From: an uncultured Ignavibacteria bacterium
Lineage (GTDB): Bacteria; Bacteroidota; Ignavibacteria; Ch128b
DNA length: 64,000 nt
Assembly (NCBI GenBank): GCA_937944105.1
Contig: CALDZP010000073.1
Coordinates: 28,635-92,634 of the forward strand
Direction of reading: 5' to 3'
Of this stretch, positions 33,993 to 44,079 are shown one piece after another. A program made the translations under genes and the position numbers. Position 1 is the first letter of the stretch, and every line of letters begins with the position of its first letter. A model generated the notes under the pieces. The model ran no database searches and was not told the DNA's origin. It saw only the letters and a list, made by a program, of their open reading frames with translations.

Positions 33993-34781
33993 ATGCAATA
34001 CATAAAAAAAATTTTGAAGTTTGAATTCAACAACGTAATTCGAAGCCGATGGATATTTTTTTTCTTTGCATTCTTCTTTGTTGTCTCTTATGCACTATTT
34101 ACCTTCGAATCAAATATTCAAAAATCTTTAATTAGCTTATTTAACTTAATTATTTATTTAATCCCCTTGATTAGCTTAATATTTGGAACAATGTATTTTT
34201 ATAATTCGAAAGAATACATTGAAATGATGCTTTGCCAACCCATTCCAAGAAAATCACTATATATAGGAATATTTTTAGGCACAGCTCTTCCATTAATTAT
34301 AAGTTTAATATCGGGAATTTTAGTCCCATTCATTTTATTTAGTAATATAAACGAAGGTTTTAATTTTATTCTGCTTCTTGTTTTAATCAGTATTTTACTA
34401 ACTCTAATTTCAATTGCAATTGCTTTTCTAATTTCTACTATGATCAATGATAAAGTTAGAGGATTAAGTGTTGCTATTTTTTTCTGGCTCGTAATGGCAA
34501 TTGCATTTGATGGAATTTTGCTTTTGTTGATGTTTCTTTTAAGTGATTACCCTGTTGAAAAATTTTTGCTTTTTATCACTTTAATCAATCCTATCAATCT
34601 ATCTCGAACATTGTTTGTATTACATTTCGATATCTCCGCATTGATGGGAATAACTGGTGCAATATTTAAAAAATTTTATGGAACTACTTTGGGCATTATT
34701 GTTTCGGTGACTTCATTAATTTTTTGGATTATAATTCCATTCTGGATTGGACTAAAAAATTTTATGAGAAAAGATTTCTAA
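33993..34781 (+). CDS. nosY: ABC-2 type permease, NosY-like
   Basis: IKKILKFEFNNVIRSRWIFFFFAFFFVVSYALF...IEMMLCQPIPRKSLYIGIFLGTALPLIISL; six TM. Confidence 0.85.
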   Translation: MQYIKKILKFEFNNVIRSRWIFFFFAFFFVVSYALFTFESNIQKSLISLFNLIIYLIPLISLIFGTMYFYNSKEYIEMMLCQPIPRKSLYIGIFLGTALPLIISLISGILVPFILFSNINEGFNFILLLVLISILLTLISIAIAFLISTMINDKVRGLSVAIFFWLVMAIAFDGILLLLMFLLSDYPVEKFLLFITLINPINLSRTLFVLHFDISALMGITGAIFKKFYGTTLGIIVSVTSLIFWIIIPFWIGLKNFMRKDF

Positions 34782-35023
34782 AAATTTTTAACTGATAATT
34801 CTTTTGTGTTCTGTCGGTAATCGTAATACTATCCATTAAATCTCAACTCATTTTATTTTTGGAATAATTTTTTTAAGAGACCTACTGTATTTTAGAATGA
34901 ATAATTCACACACTCTTAAATGGAATTAAACAAAATTTCACAAAATTCGTTAGAGGGATTATTTCCTTGATAATCTCTTTTGAACCAAATCTTTAAATTT
35001 GCTAAATAAAGAAAGGAACAACA

Positions 35024-36268
35024 ATGAAATTTGCTTATTTGGATACTTTTTCTGGACTTAGTGGTGATATGATGATTGGTGCCTTAATTTCAGCGGGGAT
35101 GCCATTTGAATATTTACAAGATGAGCTTAAAAAATTAAATATCAAAGGCTATGAATTAAGTCATAAAATTATACAAAAGCAATCAATTACTGCAATTAAA
35201 TTTGATGTTAAAATACTTGAAGAAAATAACTCTGGTGAATTGATTGATTCTAAAGAAAAGCATCAACATATAAAGCAAAGACTTCATAACCATGAAAATC
35301 ACCACTCACATCAAGGTAGAACTTACTCAGCAATAATTGAATTAATTGAAAAGAGTGAACTTTCACCATATGTAAAATCAACTTCACAAAAAATTTTCAA
35401 AACCATCGGCGAAGCAGAAGCAAAAATTCATAATGTTAAACTTGAGAATGTTCATTTTCATGAAGTTGGAGCTATTGATTCAATTATCGATATTGTAAGC
35501 ACTGCAATTGGGTTAGAATACTTTGGTATCAAAGCTGTTTATTCTTCTATCGTCTCACTTGGAAAAGGTTTTGTAGATACCCAACATGGAAAAATGCCAG
35601 TCCCAGCTCCTGCAACAATAGAAATCCTCAAAGATTATCCCGTAACTTTCCTTGATGTTCAATTTGAACTTACCACACCAACTGGCGCTGCCATAATTAA
35701 AACTTTATCTCAAGGATTACTAGATTATCAAAAAGTAAGATTCACACACATCGGTTATGGTGCTGGAAGTAAAAATATTCCTCAAATACCAAATTTATTC
35801 AGACTAATGATTGGTGAATTTTTAGAAAATTATTCAATAGATGATTCGTACATCATTGAAACCAACATCGACGATATGAATCCTGAATTTTATCCTTTTG
35901 TTATTGAAAAGTTGCTAAATGCTGGAGCTCACGATGCCTACTTGATTCCGGTAATTATGAAAAAAGGTAGACCTGGTATTGTTTTATCAACTCTTTGTGA
36001 ATCAAATAAAATAGATGAATTATTAAAAATAATTTATAACGAGACAACAACTCTTGGCGTTCGATTGATTAAAATTGATCGAAGAAAATTAAATCGTGAT
36101 TATGAAATTATACAAACAAAATTTGGTCAGATGAAAGTTAAAGTCGTAAAAAGTGAAAGTGGGAAAAAATATCTTCCCGAGTTTGAGGAATGTAAAAAAA
36201 TTGCTCTTGAGAAAAATATCCCGATAGCAGATATTTATAATGAAATATTAAAATTAAACATTGTTTGA
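35024..36268 (+). CDS. larC: LarC family nickel-pincer cofactor biosynthesis protein
   Basis: MKFAYLDTFSGLSGDMMIGALISAG...HFHEVGAIDSIIDIV...ETNIDDMNPEFYPFVIEKLLNAGAHDAYLIPVIMKKGRPGI. Confidence 0.93.
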   Translation: MKFAYLDTFSGLSGDMMIGALISAGMPFEYLQDELKKLNIKGYELSHKIIQKQSITAIKFDVKILEENNSGELIDSKEKHQHIKQRLHNHENHHSHQGRTYSAIIELIEKSELSPYVKSTSQKIFKTIGEAEAKIHNVKLENVHFHEVGAIDSIIDIVSTAIGLEYFGIKAVYSSIVSLGKGFVDTQHGKMPVPAPATIEILKDYPVTFLDVQFELTTPTGAAIIKTLSQGLLDYQKVRFTHIGYGAGSKNIPQIPNLFRLMIGEFLENYSIDDSYIIETNIDDMNPEFYPFVIEKLLNAGAHDAYLIPVIMKKGRPGIVLSTLCESNKIDELLKIIYNETTTLGVRLIKIDRRKLNRDYEIIQTKFGQMKVKVVKSESGKKYLPEFEECKKIALEKNIPIADIYNEILKLNIV

Positions 36269-36904
36269 TTGAAATTGATAGTTCAAATTAATCTTGTTTT
36301 CTGCTTTCTTTTATTTTTAAGGGTCATTGATATGTCAGCTCAACAATTTTATATAAATCAAGAAAAATCATCATTACAAAAGGCAACATTCGGCGGTGGT
36401 TGTTTCTGGTGTACCGAAGCCATATTTAAACAAATTAATGGTGTCGTTGAAACAGTTGTAGGTTATGCAGGTGGTCATGTTGAAAATCCAACTTACGAAC
36501 AAGTATGTAGCGACAGTACGGGACATGCTGAAGTTTGTCAGGTCACATTTAATCCCGATAAAATTTCTTATGAAGAGTTACTTGAAATATTCTTCAAAAC
36601 ACATGATCCAACAAGTCTAAATAGACAGGGAGCTGATATTGGAACACAATACCGCTCGGTAATTTTCTATCATGATGAAACTCAAAAAAGATTAGCAACA
36701 GATTATATCAAAAAACTTGAAAAGTCCGGAATTTTTACGCAAAAAATAGTTACAACAATAGAGCCACTAAAAAATTTTTATAGAGCTGAAGAATATCACC
36801 AAAATTATTTTGAAAAGAATCCTTATAGTTCATACTGCATTTTCGTTGTCAGTCCAAAAGTTGAAAAATTCAAAAAGATCTTTAATAACAAATTAAAAAG
36901 ATAA
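36269..36904 (+). CDS. msrA: Peptide-methionine (S)-S-oxide reductase MsrA
   Basis: ATFGGGCFWCTEAIFKQINGVVETVVGYAGGHVENPTYEQVCSDSTGHAE. Confidence 0.96.
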   Translation: MKLIVQINLVFCFLLFLRVIDMSAQQFYINQEKSSLQKATFGGGCFWCTEAIFKQINGVVETVVGYAGGHVENPTYEQVCSDSTGHAEVCQVTFNPDKISYEELLEIFFKTHDPTSLNRQGADIGTQYRSVIFYHDETQKRLATDYIKKLEKSGIFTQKIVTTIEPLKNFYRAEEYHQNYFEKNPYSSYCIFVVSPKVEKFKKIFNNKLKR

Positions 36905-36947
36905 TGGATTTTTAATTTCACTAAAGGATTTTTAAATTTGTTATAAA

Positions 36948-38492
36948 GTGGAGGACAATATGAGAATCAATTACCTTAAAATTTTTCTAATTTTTATCTT
37001 TTCAACTTTTATTTCTTTAAACTATTTTTACGGTTATAATATTAAAATCAATCAGAAACTTTTAAATCGTTATTCTCAAATTAAATCAAAAATTGAAAAA
37101 CTTAATTGGCAAAGAGAACTGTTTAATCAATCACTCAATAAGTTTAACACCTATTTACTTTCACCATCTTCAAATCACCTGTTCACAGCAAAAGAAAAAC
37201 TCGATACAGCTAAACTTATTGCAACTACCTTCGTATCCGATGCAGATTTGAAAGCAATAATGTTTTATGAATCAGGATATTTTATCGATGATTCAATCGA
37301 TGGTAGAGCCCCGTATATAACCTACTACTTTCATTCTAATAACAAAGGATTTTTTTCAGTATCTATTTCATCTTTTTTCACATACCTCGATACATTAATC
37401 AATGTGAATCTTGATTCAACCTTAAATCTAAATTTTAATTTTGTTGATAGTGATATAATCTCTGATACAGTTGAAGCAAATGGTGGAACGGAATTTCGAT
37501 ATGACGAAGGAAAACTCACCAGTGTATTTTATGAATTAAAGAATTATCCAGAAAATGATATTGGTTCACCTGACAATATAAATCCTTACTGGAAGGTTAC
37601 ATATTCAAAGTCGGATACTAATTACCAGAACTTAGAATTTCTAATCTTCTATCTTGATCCTTTAACAGGCCAAATTATCTCTAAGATCAATTTCTCATTT
37701 GATAGTAAATATACCGTAAAAGAAAAATTCTCAATAGTTGATTCACTTGCAAAAAATTATGACGCAAATGCTAAGTTGATGTATGCAGTGGGATTAGAAG
37801 ATTCATTGGTTGATGGTAAGTCTTTCTTTCTATCATATGCATATCTTGGAAGTAACGATAAGAAATTTTCTGTAAATCTATTACTCGGTTATCCAGTTAT
37901 TGACGATTCAAGTGGTTGGTTGTTTGATGATTTGATAATAACCAAAGAAATTAATTTACTATCATACTTAGATAGCGATACTCTGATGTATATTTCAGAA
38001 ATAAATGGTGGTCAAGCTTTTAGAGATAGTATCATAATTGAAAGCATTGGTTTTCTTTATGTTCAGTCTCCTTTAGATACTTCAAATATTTATTTCCATG
38101 GCTTATATTTTGGGACAAATCCTCAAACAGTTAACCGAACCTCTTTGATAAATTTAATAAATCCTATAACAGGTCAATTTGTAAACTCTATTTTACTTAA
38201 GAATGACGATGAAATTAACCTTTTACCATCAGAATTTAATTTAGCTCAAAATTATCCAAATCCATTTAATGCAACTACAAAAATTAGTTATACACTCTCC
38301 AAGCCTTCTTTTGTACAATTAAAAATTTATGATTTACAAGGCAGAGAATTAAAAACTTTAGCCAATGAATTTTTGCCTGCGGGTACTTATGAGATTACAT
38401 TTGATGCTTCTGAACTATCAAGTGGAATTTATTTTTACAGTCTATCAGCTAATGGAATAAATAAAACAAGGAAGATGGTCCTGGTAAAATGA
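36948..38492 (+). CDS. Secreted protein with type IX secretion C-terminal sorting domain
   Basis: C-term LAQNYPNPFNATTKISYTLSKPSFVQLKIYDLQGRELKTL...GIYFYSLSANGINKTRKMVLVK. Confidence 0.85.
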   Translation: MEDNMRINYLKIFLIFIFSTFISLNYFYGYNIKINQKLLNRYSQIKSKIEKLNWQRELFNQSLNKFNTYLLSPSSNHLFTAKEKLDTAKLIATTFVSDADLKAIMFYESGYFIDDSIDGRAPYITYYFHSNNKGFFSVSISSFFTYLDTLINVNLDSTLNLNFNFVDSDIISDTVEANGGTEFRYDEGKLTSVFYELKNYPENDIGSPDNINPYWKVTYSKSDTNYQNLEFLIFYLDPLTGQIISKINFSFDSKYTVKEKFSIVDSLAKNYDANAKLMYAVGLEDSLVDGKSFFLSYAYLGSNDKKFSVNLLLGYPVIDDSSGWLFDDLIITKEINLLSYLDSDTLMYISEINGGQAFRDSIIIESIGFLYVQSPLDTSNIYFHGLYFGTNPQTVNRTSLINLINPITGQFVNSILLKNDDEINLLPSEFNLAQNYPNPFNATTKISYTLSKPSFVQLKIYDLQGRELKTLANEFLPAGTYEITFDASELSSGIYFYSLSANGINKTRKMVLVK

Positions 38493-38517
38493 AAAAGAAT
38501 TATTAAAAGATTAAATG

Positions 38518-38538
38518 GCCGGAACAAATTGTTCCGGC
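38518..38538. terminator. Bidirectional terminator between convergent genes
   Basis: GCCGGAACAA-A-TTGTTCCGGC followed by CTTTTTATTTCTT. Confidence 0.8.
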
Positions 38539-38541
38539 TTT

Positions 38542-39990
38542 TTATTTCTTCACAAGGAATTTCAAATATTTAGAGTTATTGTTTATTCTCAATTCAGCAA
38601 AATATATTCCATTATTAAATTCATTTAATTCTAATTGAATTTCAAATTCCCCGTTTCCTGATTTTGTATAACTTTTTTCAAAAATTTTTTCGCCTATCAA
38701 ATTAAAAACTCTTAGAATTATTTTGTAAGTCCGATAAAAATTATCACTTATATTATATCTGATTTTAGTGTTATCGTGAGCTGGATTAGGATAAATATTT
38801 CCTATCTGAATGGTTTCTTTTCTATTCATTAAATTACTTTTCACATTCGTCAATTTTTTGAATTTATATATTCTTCCTTCATAACCAACTACATAGATTT
38901 CATTTTGTTCATCTAAACCAAATGAACTAATTGCCTGTGGTGAGCTTGCAATTAAAGTATTGGTAGGAGTAGAGCTACCATCATACTCAAGAGCCCAGAT
39001 TTTCTTTGATCCAAAATCACCATATATATACTTTCCATTTAATTCCGGAAATTCACTCCCACGATAAACATAACCACCTGTGATGCTAATCCCTTCAATG
39101 TGTGAATATTCAAAAATCGGAAAAATATAATTACCATTACAACCTGATAGATTGTACGGATGATTTCCTTCATAACACCTCCATCCATAATTTCCTCCTT
39201 TTTGTATTAAATTAATTTCTTCCCAATCATATTGACCAACATCGGCACACCAGATCTTATTTGTTAAAGAATCGAAACTAAAACGCCATGGATTTCTCAA
39301 TCCATAAGCAAAAATCTCTTTTTTAATTACTGGATTTAAGCTATCAACAAATGGATTATCAACGGGGATACCATAATTTAATGGTGTAACTGGATTGTTA
39401 ACATCGATTCTCAAAATTTTTCCTAAAAGATTATCAAGGCGCTGAGAATTGTTCTGTGGATCACCCGCTGAACCTCCGTCACCAGTTGCAATATAAAGAT
39501 AGCCATCGGAGCCAAAAGCAATACAACCTCCATTATGATTTGAATAAGGTTGTAGAAATGTCAATAAAATTAACTCAGAATTTTTATCTGCTGAATCGGG
39601 ATTTAACTGAGAAACTTTAAATCTTGAAATGACAGTTCTACGAGGATTATTAGCAGTATAATTAACATAAAAATAACCATTCGAAGAAAATTGTGGATGA
39701 AAAGCAAGACCTAACAAACCCATTTCTCCGCCCCAGGCAACTCTATCAGTTATATCCAAGAAAGTCTTTTTAGTGGTTGTATTCCTATTTCTTTCAAAGA
39801 CAATTATTCTCCCCTGTTGCTCGACAACAAAAAGTCTGTTTGTTCCATCTCTTGGAGATTGCAGGTCAACAGGATTTGAAAATTTTAAATACGGAAAAGC
39901 TTCTTCAAGTGAAAAAGAAGTTGGTCTCAGTTCTTTGCAAGTGCTTATTAAAAATGAAATCAAAATAAATAAAAATATTTTCATGAACAT
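38542..39990 (-). CDS. PQQ-dependent sugar dehydrogenase-like (GDH/HHIP beta-propeller) with T9SS sorting domain
   Basis: LFVVEQQGRIIVFERN...GMGLLGLAFHPQFSSNGYFYVNYT...NHNGGCIAFGSDGYLYIATGDGG; C-term IGNIYPNPAHDNTKI. Confidence 0.88.
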   Translation of the reverse strand: MFMKIFLFILISFLISTCKELRPTSFSLEEAFPYLKFSNPVDLQSPRDGTNRLFVVEQQGRIIVFERNRNTTTKKTFLDITDRVAWGGEMGLLGLAFHPQFSSNGYFYVNYTANNPRRTVISRFKVSQLNPDSADKNSELILLTFLQPYSNHNGGCIAFGSDGYLYIATGDGGSAGDPQNNSQRLDNLLGKILRIDVNNPVTPLNYGIPVDNPFVDSLNPVIKKEIFAYGLRNPWRFSFDSLTNKIWCADVGQYDWEEINLIQKGGNYGWRCYEGNHPYNLSGCNGNYIFPIFEYSHIEGISITGGYVYRGSEFPELNGKYIYGDFGSKKIWALEYDGSSTPTNTLIASSPQAISSFGLDEQNEIYVVGYEGRIYKFKKLTNVKSNLMNRKETIQIGNIYPNPAHDNTKIRYNISDNFYRTYKIILRVFNLIGEKIFEKSYTKSGNGEFEIQLELNEFNNGIYFAELRINNNSKYLKFLVKK

Positions 39991-40074
39991 TTTAATTTTT
40001 CCTTCCTTGTTATTTTTTCAAACGAAAGTTTATAATTACTTATATAATAATCAATGGAGGAAATGAGAATAAAA

Positions 40075-40112
40075 AATCTCAGCCAGAAATGTTTAAATTT
40101 CTGACTGAGATT
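40075..40112 (-). terminator. Intrinsic terminator
   Basis: AATCTCAG-C-CAGAAA-loop-TTTCTG-A-CTGAGATT with T-run on minus strand. Confidence 0.75.
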
Positions 40113-40152
40113 AGTTCAGATGGGACAAAAAGTCTTTAAATGAATTATCTCT

Positions 40153-40914
40153 TTAGTTTAAAATTAACTTGGTTGTAATAGCAAACCCAAAATCTCTTGA
40201 GTTAGCTAAACCTTTAGCAAATTCATTTTGTAGATAAATTTTGTTACCAAGATAAGTTCCAAAAAACAAACTTGTAGAAAATTCACTTTGAGTTAATCTT
40301 TGACCGGCATAACTACTACTATGAATGCTTGCATACTCAGCACCTAAACCAATGAGACTATTAGGATCAAAAGAATAGAATAAACCTAAGTGGCCACCTG
40401 CCATAAGATCATTAGAATTTAAGCCATAACTAATTGTTGGATGAATAACATAAGTAAAATCATTATTATAAATTAATAACGGTGTGGAAAACTCAACTTC
40501 ATTAGCTGCTTGATTAAACATTCCCCGATATTCTGCAATAAGATTTAAATTGTAATTATTTTCTTTCGAGGTATATAAATTATAAACTCCTCTTAAACTA
40601 AAAGCATCAAGTGCGAATTCGCTTCGTGATCTTTCTGAAGAACCCAACGACAATTGAATCGAAAAATTTTTCAACAAACCATAGTATAAACTTCCCGTAA
40701 CAAAGTACTGATCCTGGTTTGGATCGCTAAATTTCGTGAAAGAGAATTCACCATTTGCTTCAAGAACAAGTGATTTGTAAGGATAAGCCATTGAGGCTTT
40801 CCTTAAAAACAAATAAGTATCAAAACATGCATTTGCACCTGTGTAAAGGGTAAAAATTATAACTGGTATTAAAATAATTTTTTTCATATGAAACTCCTTA
40901 TATTTAGATAACAT
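40153..40914 (-). CDS. Hypothetical secreted/outer-membrane protein
   Basis: Signal peptide MKKIILIPVIIFTLYTGANAC; alternating beta-barrel-like segments; start may be at internal MKKIIL. Confidence 0.6.
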   Translation of the reverse strand: MLSKYKEFHMKKIILIPVIIFTLYTGANACFDTYLFLRKASMAYPYKSLVLEANGEFSFTKFSDPNQDQYFVTGSLYYGLLKNFSIQLSLGSSERSRSEFALDAFSLRGVYNLYTSKENNYNLNLIAEYRGMFNQAANEVEFSTPLLIYNNDFTYVIHPTISYGLNSNDLMAGGHLGLFYSFDPNSLIGLGAEYASIHSSSYAGQRLTQSEFSTSLFFGTYLGNKIYLQNEFAKGLANSRDFGFAITTKLILN

Positions 40915-41219
40915 TTTTTTTATAATTTTAGCATTTTATTTCGGGAAAGTCAATTTTCAATTTTTTGTGAATCTGAAAAATATTTTGATTTCGTAATAAC
41001 TTTTTCAAATCTTACATCCAAATTTTTCATTATCCTAAAACTTACATTGCTTAAAAAGAAAAGGCTTAAAAATCATTTTAATTTCTCGTTTGATAGCCAT
41101 ATGAACGAAATTACATTAATTTTTATATCTTTTTATCATCCATTAAATTTTCCTGAGCTCTTTAATACATTGTTAATCACAAAAAACTTTATAAAATTTA
41201 AATAAAGTTCAGGTGATTT

Positions 41220-42227
41220 ATGGTTGAAGCGAAATGGTGGAAAACATTAGATAATGGGAAAATACTTTGTACTCTCTGTCCGAGATTTTGCACCATCGGT
41301 GAAGGTCAATACGGATTTTGTTTTGTTCGTCAAAATCATAATGGAAAACTTTATTCAATTGCTTATGGAAGACCAACGGGTTTTGGTATTGATCCAGTTG
41401 AAAAAAAACCTTTGAATCATTTCCTGCCTGGCACAACAATTCTAAGTTTTGGGACAGCAGGATGCAATTTAGGGTGTAAATTCTGTCAAAACTGGAGTAT
41501 AAGTAAAGCTCATCTTGATGATACAAACGCATTAAATGTTTCGCCTGAAGGTGTAGTTAAGTTAGCATTAAAATATAAAACCCCAAGTATTGCTTTTACC
41601 TATAATGAGCCAACAATATTTGGTGAATATGTTATTGACATTTCAAAAATTGCACATGAACATGGAATTAAAACTGTAATGGTAACTGACGGTTACATCA
41701 CCGAAGAAGCAAGAAAAGAGATTTATCAATACATTGATGGTGCAAATGTTGATTTAAAAGCGTTTTCTGAAAGGTTCTATCACAAATTGACATTTTCACA
41801 TCTTGAGCCTGTACTCGATACTCTCATTTGGTTAAGAAAAGAAACAAAAGTTTGGTTTGAAATAACGACATTGTTAATACCTGATGAAAATGATTCAGAT
41901 GAAGAGATTAATGCGATGTGTGATTGGATTACTGAGAATCTTGGTGATGAAGTTCCTCTTCATTTTACAGCATTCCATCCAGATTTCAAGTTGCGTGATA
42001 AACCTCCAACCCCACCCTCCACATTAAAACGCGCACGTAATATTGCTTTGAGTAAAGGTTTAAAATTTGTTTATGTGGGAAATGTTTTTGATAGAGAAGG
42101 TCAAACAACTTATTGTCCTAACTGCAACCTAAAATTAATTGAAAGAGATTGGCATTCGGTTGTTGTTAATCGATTGAAAAATGGAGTATGTCCTAATTGT
42201 AATACCGTCATTCCCGGAGTATTTTAG
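41220..42227 (+). CDS. amrS: AmmeMemoRadiSam-system radical SAM enzyme
   Basis: Radical SAM CNLGCKFCQNWSIS; CTLCPRFC; LHFTAFHPDFKLRDKPPTPPSTLKRAR. Confidence 0.92.
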   Translation: MVEAKWWKTLDNGKILCTLCPRFCTIGEGQYGFCFVRQNHNGKLYSIAYGRPTGFGIDPVEKKPLNHFLPGTTILSFGTAGCNLGCKFCQNWSISKAHLDDTNALNVSPEGVVKLALKYKTPSIAFTYNEPTIFGEYVIDISKIAHEHGIKTVMVTDGYITEEARKEIYQYIDGANVDLKAFSERFYHKLTFSHLEPVLDTLIWLRKETKVWFEITTLLIPDENDSDEEINAMCDWITENLGDEVPLHFTAFHPDFKLRDKPPTPPSTLKRARNIALSKGLKFVYVGNVFDREGQTTYCPNCNLKLIERDWHSVVVNRLKNGVCPNCNTVIPGVF

Positions 42228-42424
42228 TACCAGAGATAATAAATGCGTAAAATGATTAATTATTGAAATTAAATCAAACTAAAATCATTAAAACTATTTT
42301 TGCAATCAAAAATGGATTAACCATTAATTGAGAAGATTTTCATCAAATTTCAGTGAACATTATTAAAATCCAAAATGAAAAATTACAAGCTTTATACTAA
42401 GGTAAGATAACACATAATAAAAAT

Positions 42425-43408
42425 CTAATTTTTATTCTTTCTTAAAATTTCAATAAGATGTTTCATATCCTCAGGTAATTCAGAATCAAACTTTACAAAC
42501 TCGTTTGTTGCGGGGTGAATAAATCCGAGTGTTTTAGCATGAAGTGCCTGACGTTTCATTATCTCCAATAAATTTTCCACTTCTTGTTTAACTCGTGTTG
42601 TTACATTTGAATAATGAATCTTTCTTCCACCGTAAGTTGGATCACCAAAAACCGGATGATTAATATGTGAAAGATGAACACGAATTTGATGCGTTCGACC
42701 AGTTTTCAGTTTTAATCTGACTAGTGTTAGATATTCAAATTCTTCTAGAACATAATAATAAGTAACAGCCACTTTACCATCTTCGACAACTGCAAACTTT
42801 TTTCGGTCAGATTTACTTCTACCAATTTTTGTTTCAATAACTCCCTCCGAAGACTTGAAATGTCCCCAAACAACAGCCCAATATTCTCGATCAATTGAAT
42901 GAGCCGAGAATTGTTTTGCTAGTTTTGCATGTGCAATATCATTTTTTGCAACGACCAATAATCCACTTGTATTTTTATCGATACGGTGGACAATCCCAGC
43001 ACGTTCTACATCATTTGAACGAGATAAATTTTGAGTATAATAAAGCAACGCATTTACTAAAGTACCCGTATAATTTCCAAGTGCTGGATGTACAACTATA
43101 CCGGCTGGTTTATTAATAACAATCACATCATCATCTTCATAAACTATATCAAGAGGAATAGGTTCAGGGAGAGTTTGAGCAGGTCGAGGTTTGACAGGAA
43201 TTCTAACTTCAATTATATCGCCTGAATTAAGCTGGTAAGATGGCTTTACAAATTTACCGTTAACAGTTACAAATTCATTCTTGATTAGATTTTGAATTTT
43301 TGTGCGGGTTGAGTTTTCAATTGCATGAGTTAAAAATACATCAAGTCGTTCTTTTTTCTTTCCTTCAGGGATTTCAAATGTAAATTTCTTTTCTGTGATT
43401 ATTTCCAT
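42425..43408 (-). CDS. rluD: RluA/RluD family 23S rRNA pseudouridine synthase
   Basis: S4-like N-term; AGIVHRIDKNTSGLLVVAKND; KTGRTHQIRVHLSHINHPVFGDPTYGG. Confidence 0.92.
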   Translation of the reverse strand: MEIITEKKFTFEIPEGKKKERLDVFLTHAIENSTRTKIQNLIKNEFVTVNGKFVKPSYQLNSGDIIEVRIPVKPRPAQTLPEPIPLDIVYEDDDVIVINKPAGIVVHPALGNYTGTLVNALLYYTQNLSRSNDVERAGIVHRIDKNTSGLLVVAKNDIAHAKLAKQFSAHSIDREYWAVVWGHFKSSEGVIETKIGRSKSDRKKFAVVEDGKVAVTYYYVLEEFEYLTLVRLKLKTGRTHQIRVHLSHINHPVFGDPTYGGRKIHYSNVTTRVKQEVENLLEIMKRQALHAKTLGFIHPATNEFVKFDSELPEDMKHLIEILRKNKN

Positions 43409-43419
43409 CTTTCTAAATA

Positions 43420-44079
43420 TTAATCATCAGAGCTTCTTTCGACATCTAAAGTTTCGATAGCCTGAACAACAGATTCATTTTCATTAGAAGTTTTTTCAGT
43501 TTTTAATTCTTCTAGGTTTTCCCCTTTATTAACATTTTCTGTTTTGCTTTCTTTATGAAATAAAAGTAATAAAATTACACCAATAGAGACTGACATATCG
43601 GCAATATTAAAAATAGGCCAGCGGTCATAAGTATATCCAAATAAACTTATGTTAAAGAAATCAAAATCCAGAAAGTCAACAACTTTACCATAAAAAAGTG
43701 GTGCTTCATTATAAATTACACCGTAAAACATTCTATCAATTAAATTTCCAATAGCACCACCAAGAATCATTGCCAGAGGTAATCTCAAGCTCAACTTGTC
43801 ATCTTTGTGTCGAATTAAATAAATAGTTATTGCAATGCTTGCAAATAAAGAAAATAGAGTTAAATATAATTTAGCCGATTCACCGAAATCAATCCCGAAA
43901 GCCATTCCAGGATTTTCGATGTATGTAATACGAAAAAAATCTCCTATCACATTGATACTATCATATAATTGCATACCTTTAAGTTCTAAACCCAGGAATG
44001 GAATTTTAATTCCTTTGATAAGAATTTTTGTAATTTGATCAAAAAAAACAATAAAGAAAGTTAAATAAAAAATTTTCAT
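43420..44079 (-). CDS. lspA: Lipoprotein signal peptidase
   Basis: FFDQITKILIKG...YIENPGMAFG...GGAIGNLIDRMFYG...VVDFLDFDF...NIADMSVSIG. Confidence 0.95.
   Translation of the reverse strand: MKIFYLTFFIVFFDQITKILIKGIKIPFLGLELKGMQLYDSINVIGDFFRITYIENPGMAFGIDFGESAKLYLTLFSLFASIAITIYLIRHKDDKLSLRLPLAMILGGAIGNLIDRMFYGVIYNEAPLFYGKVVDFLDFDFFNISLFGYTYDRWPIFNIADMSVSIGVILLLLFHKESKTENVNKGENLEELKTEKTSNENESVVQAIETLDVERSSDD

Noticed and set aside
41218-41532. 104-aa minus-strand ORF over the start of amrS
   Set aside because: Overlaps the radical SAM coding region; no domain signature
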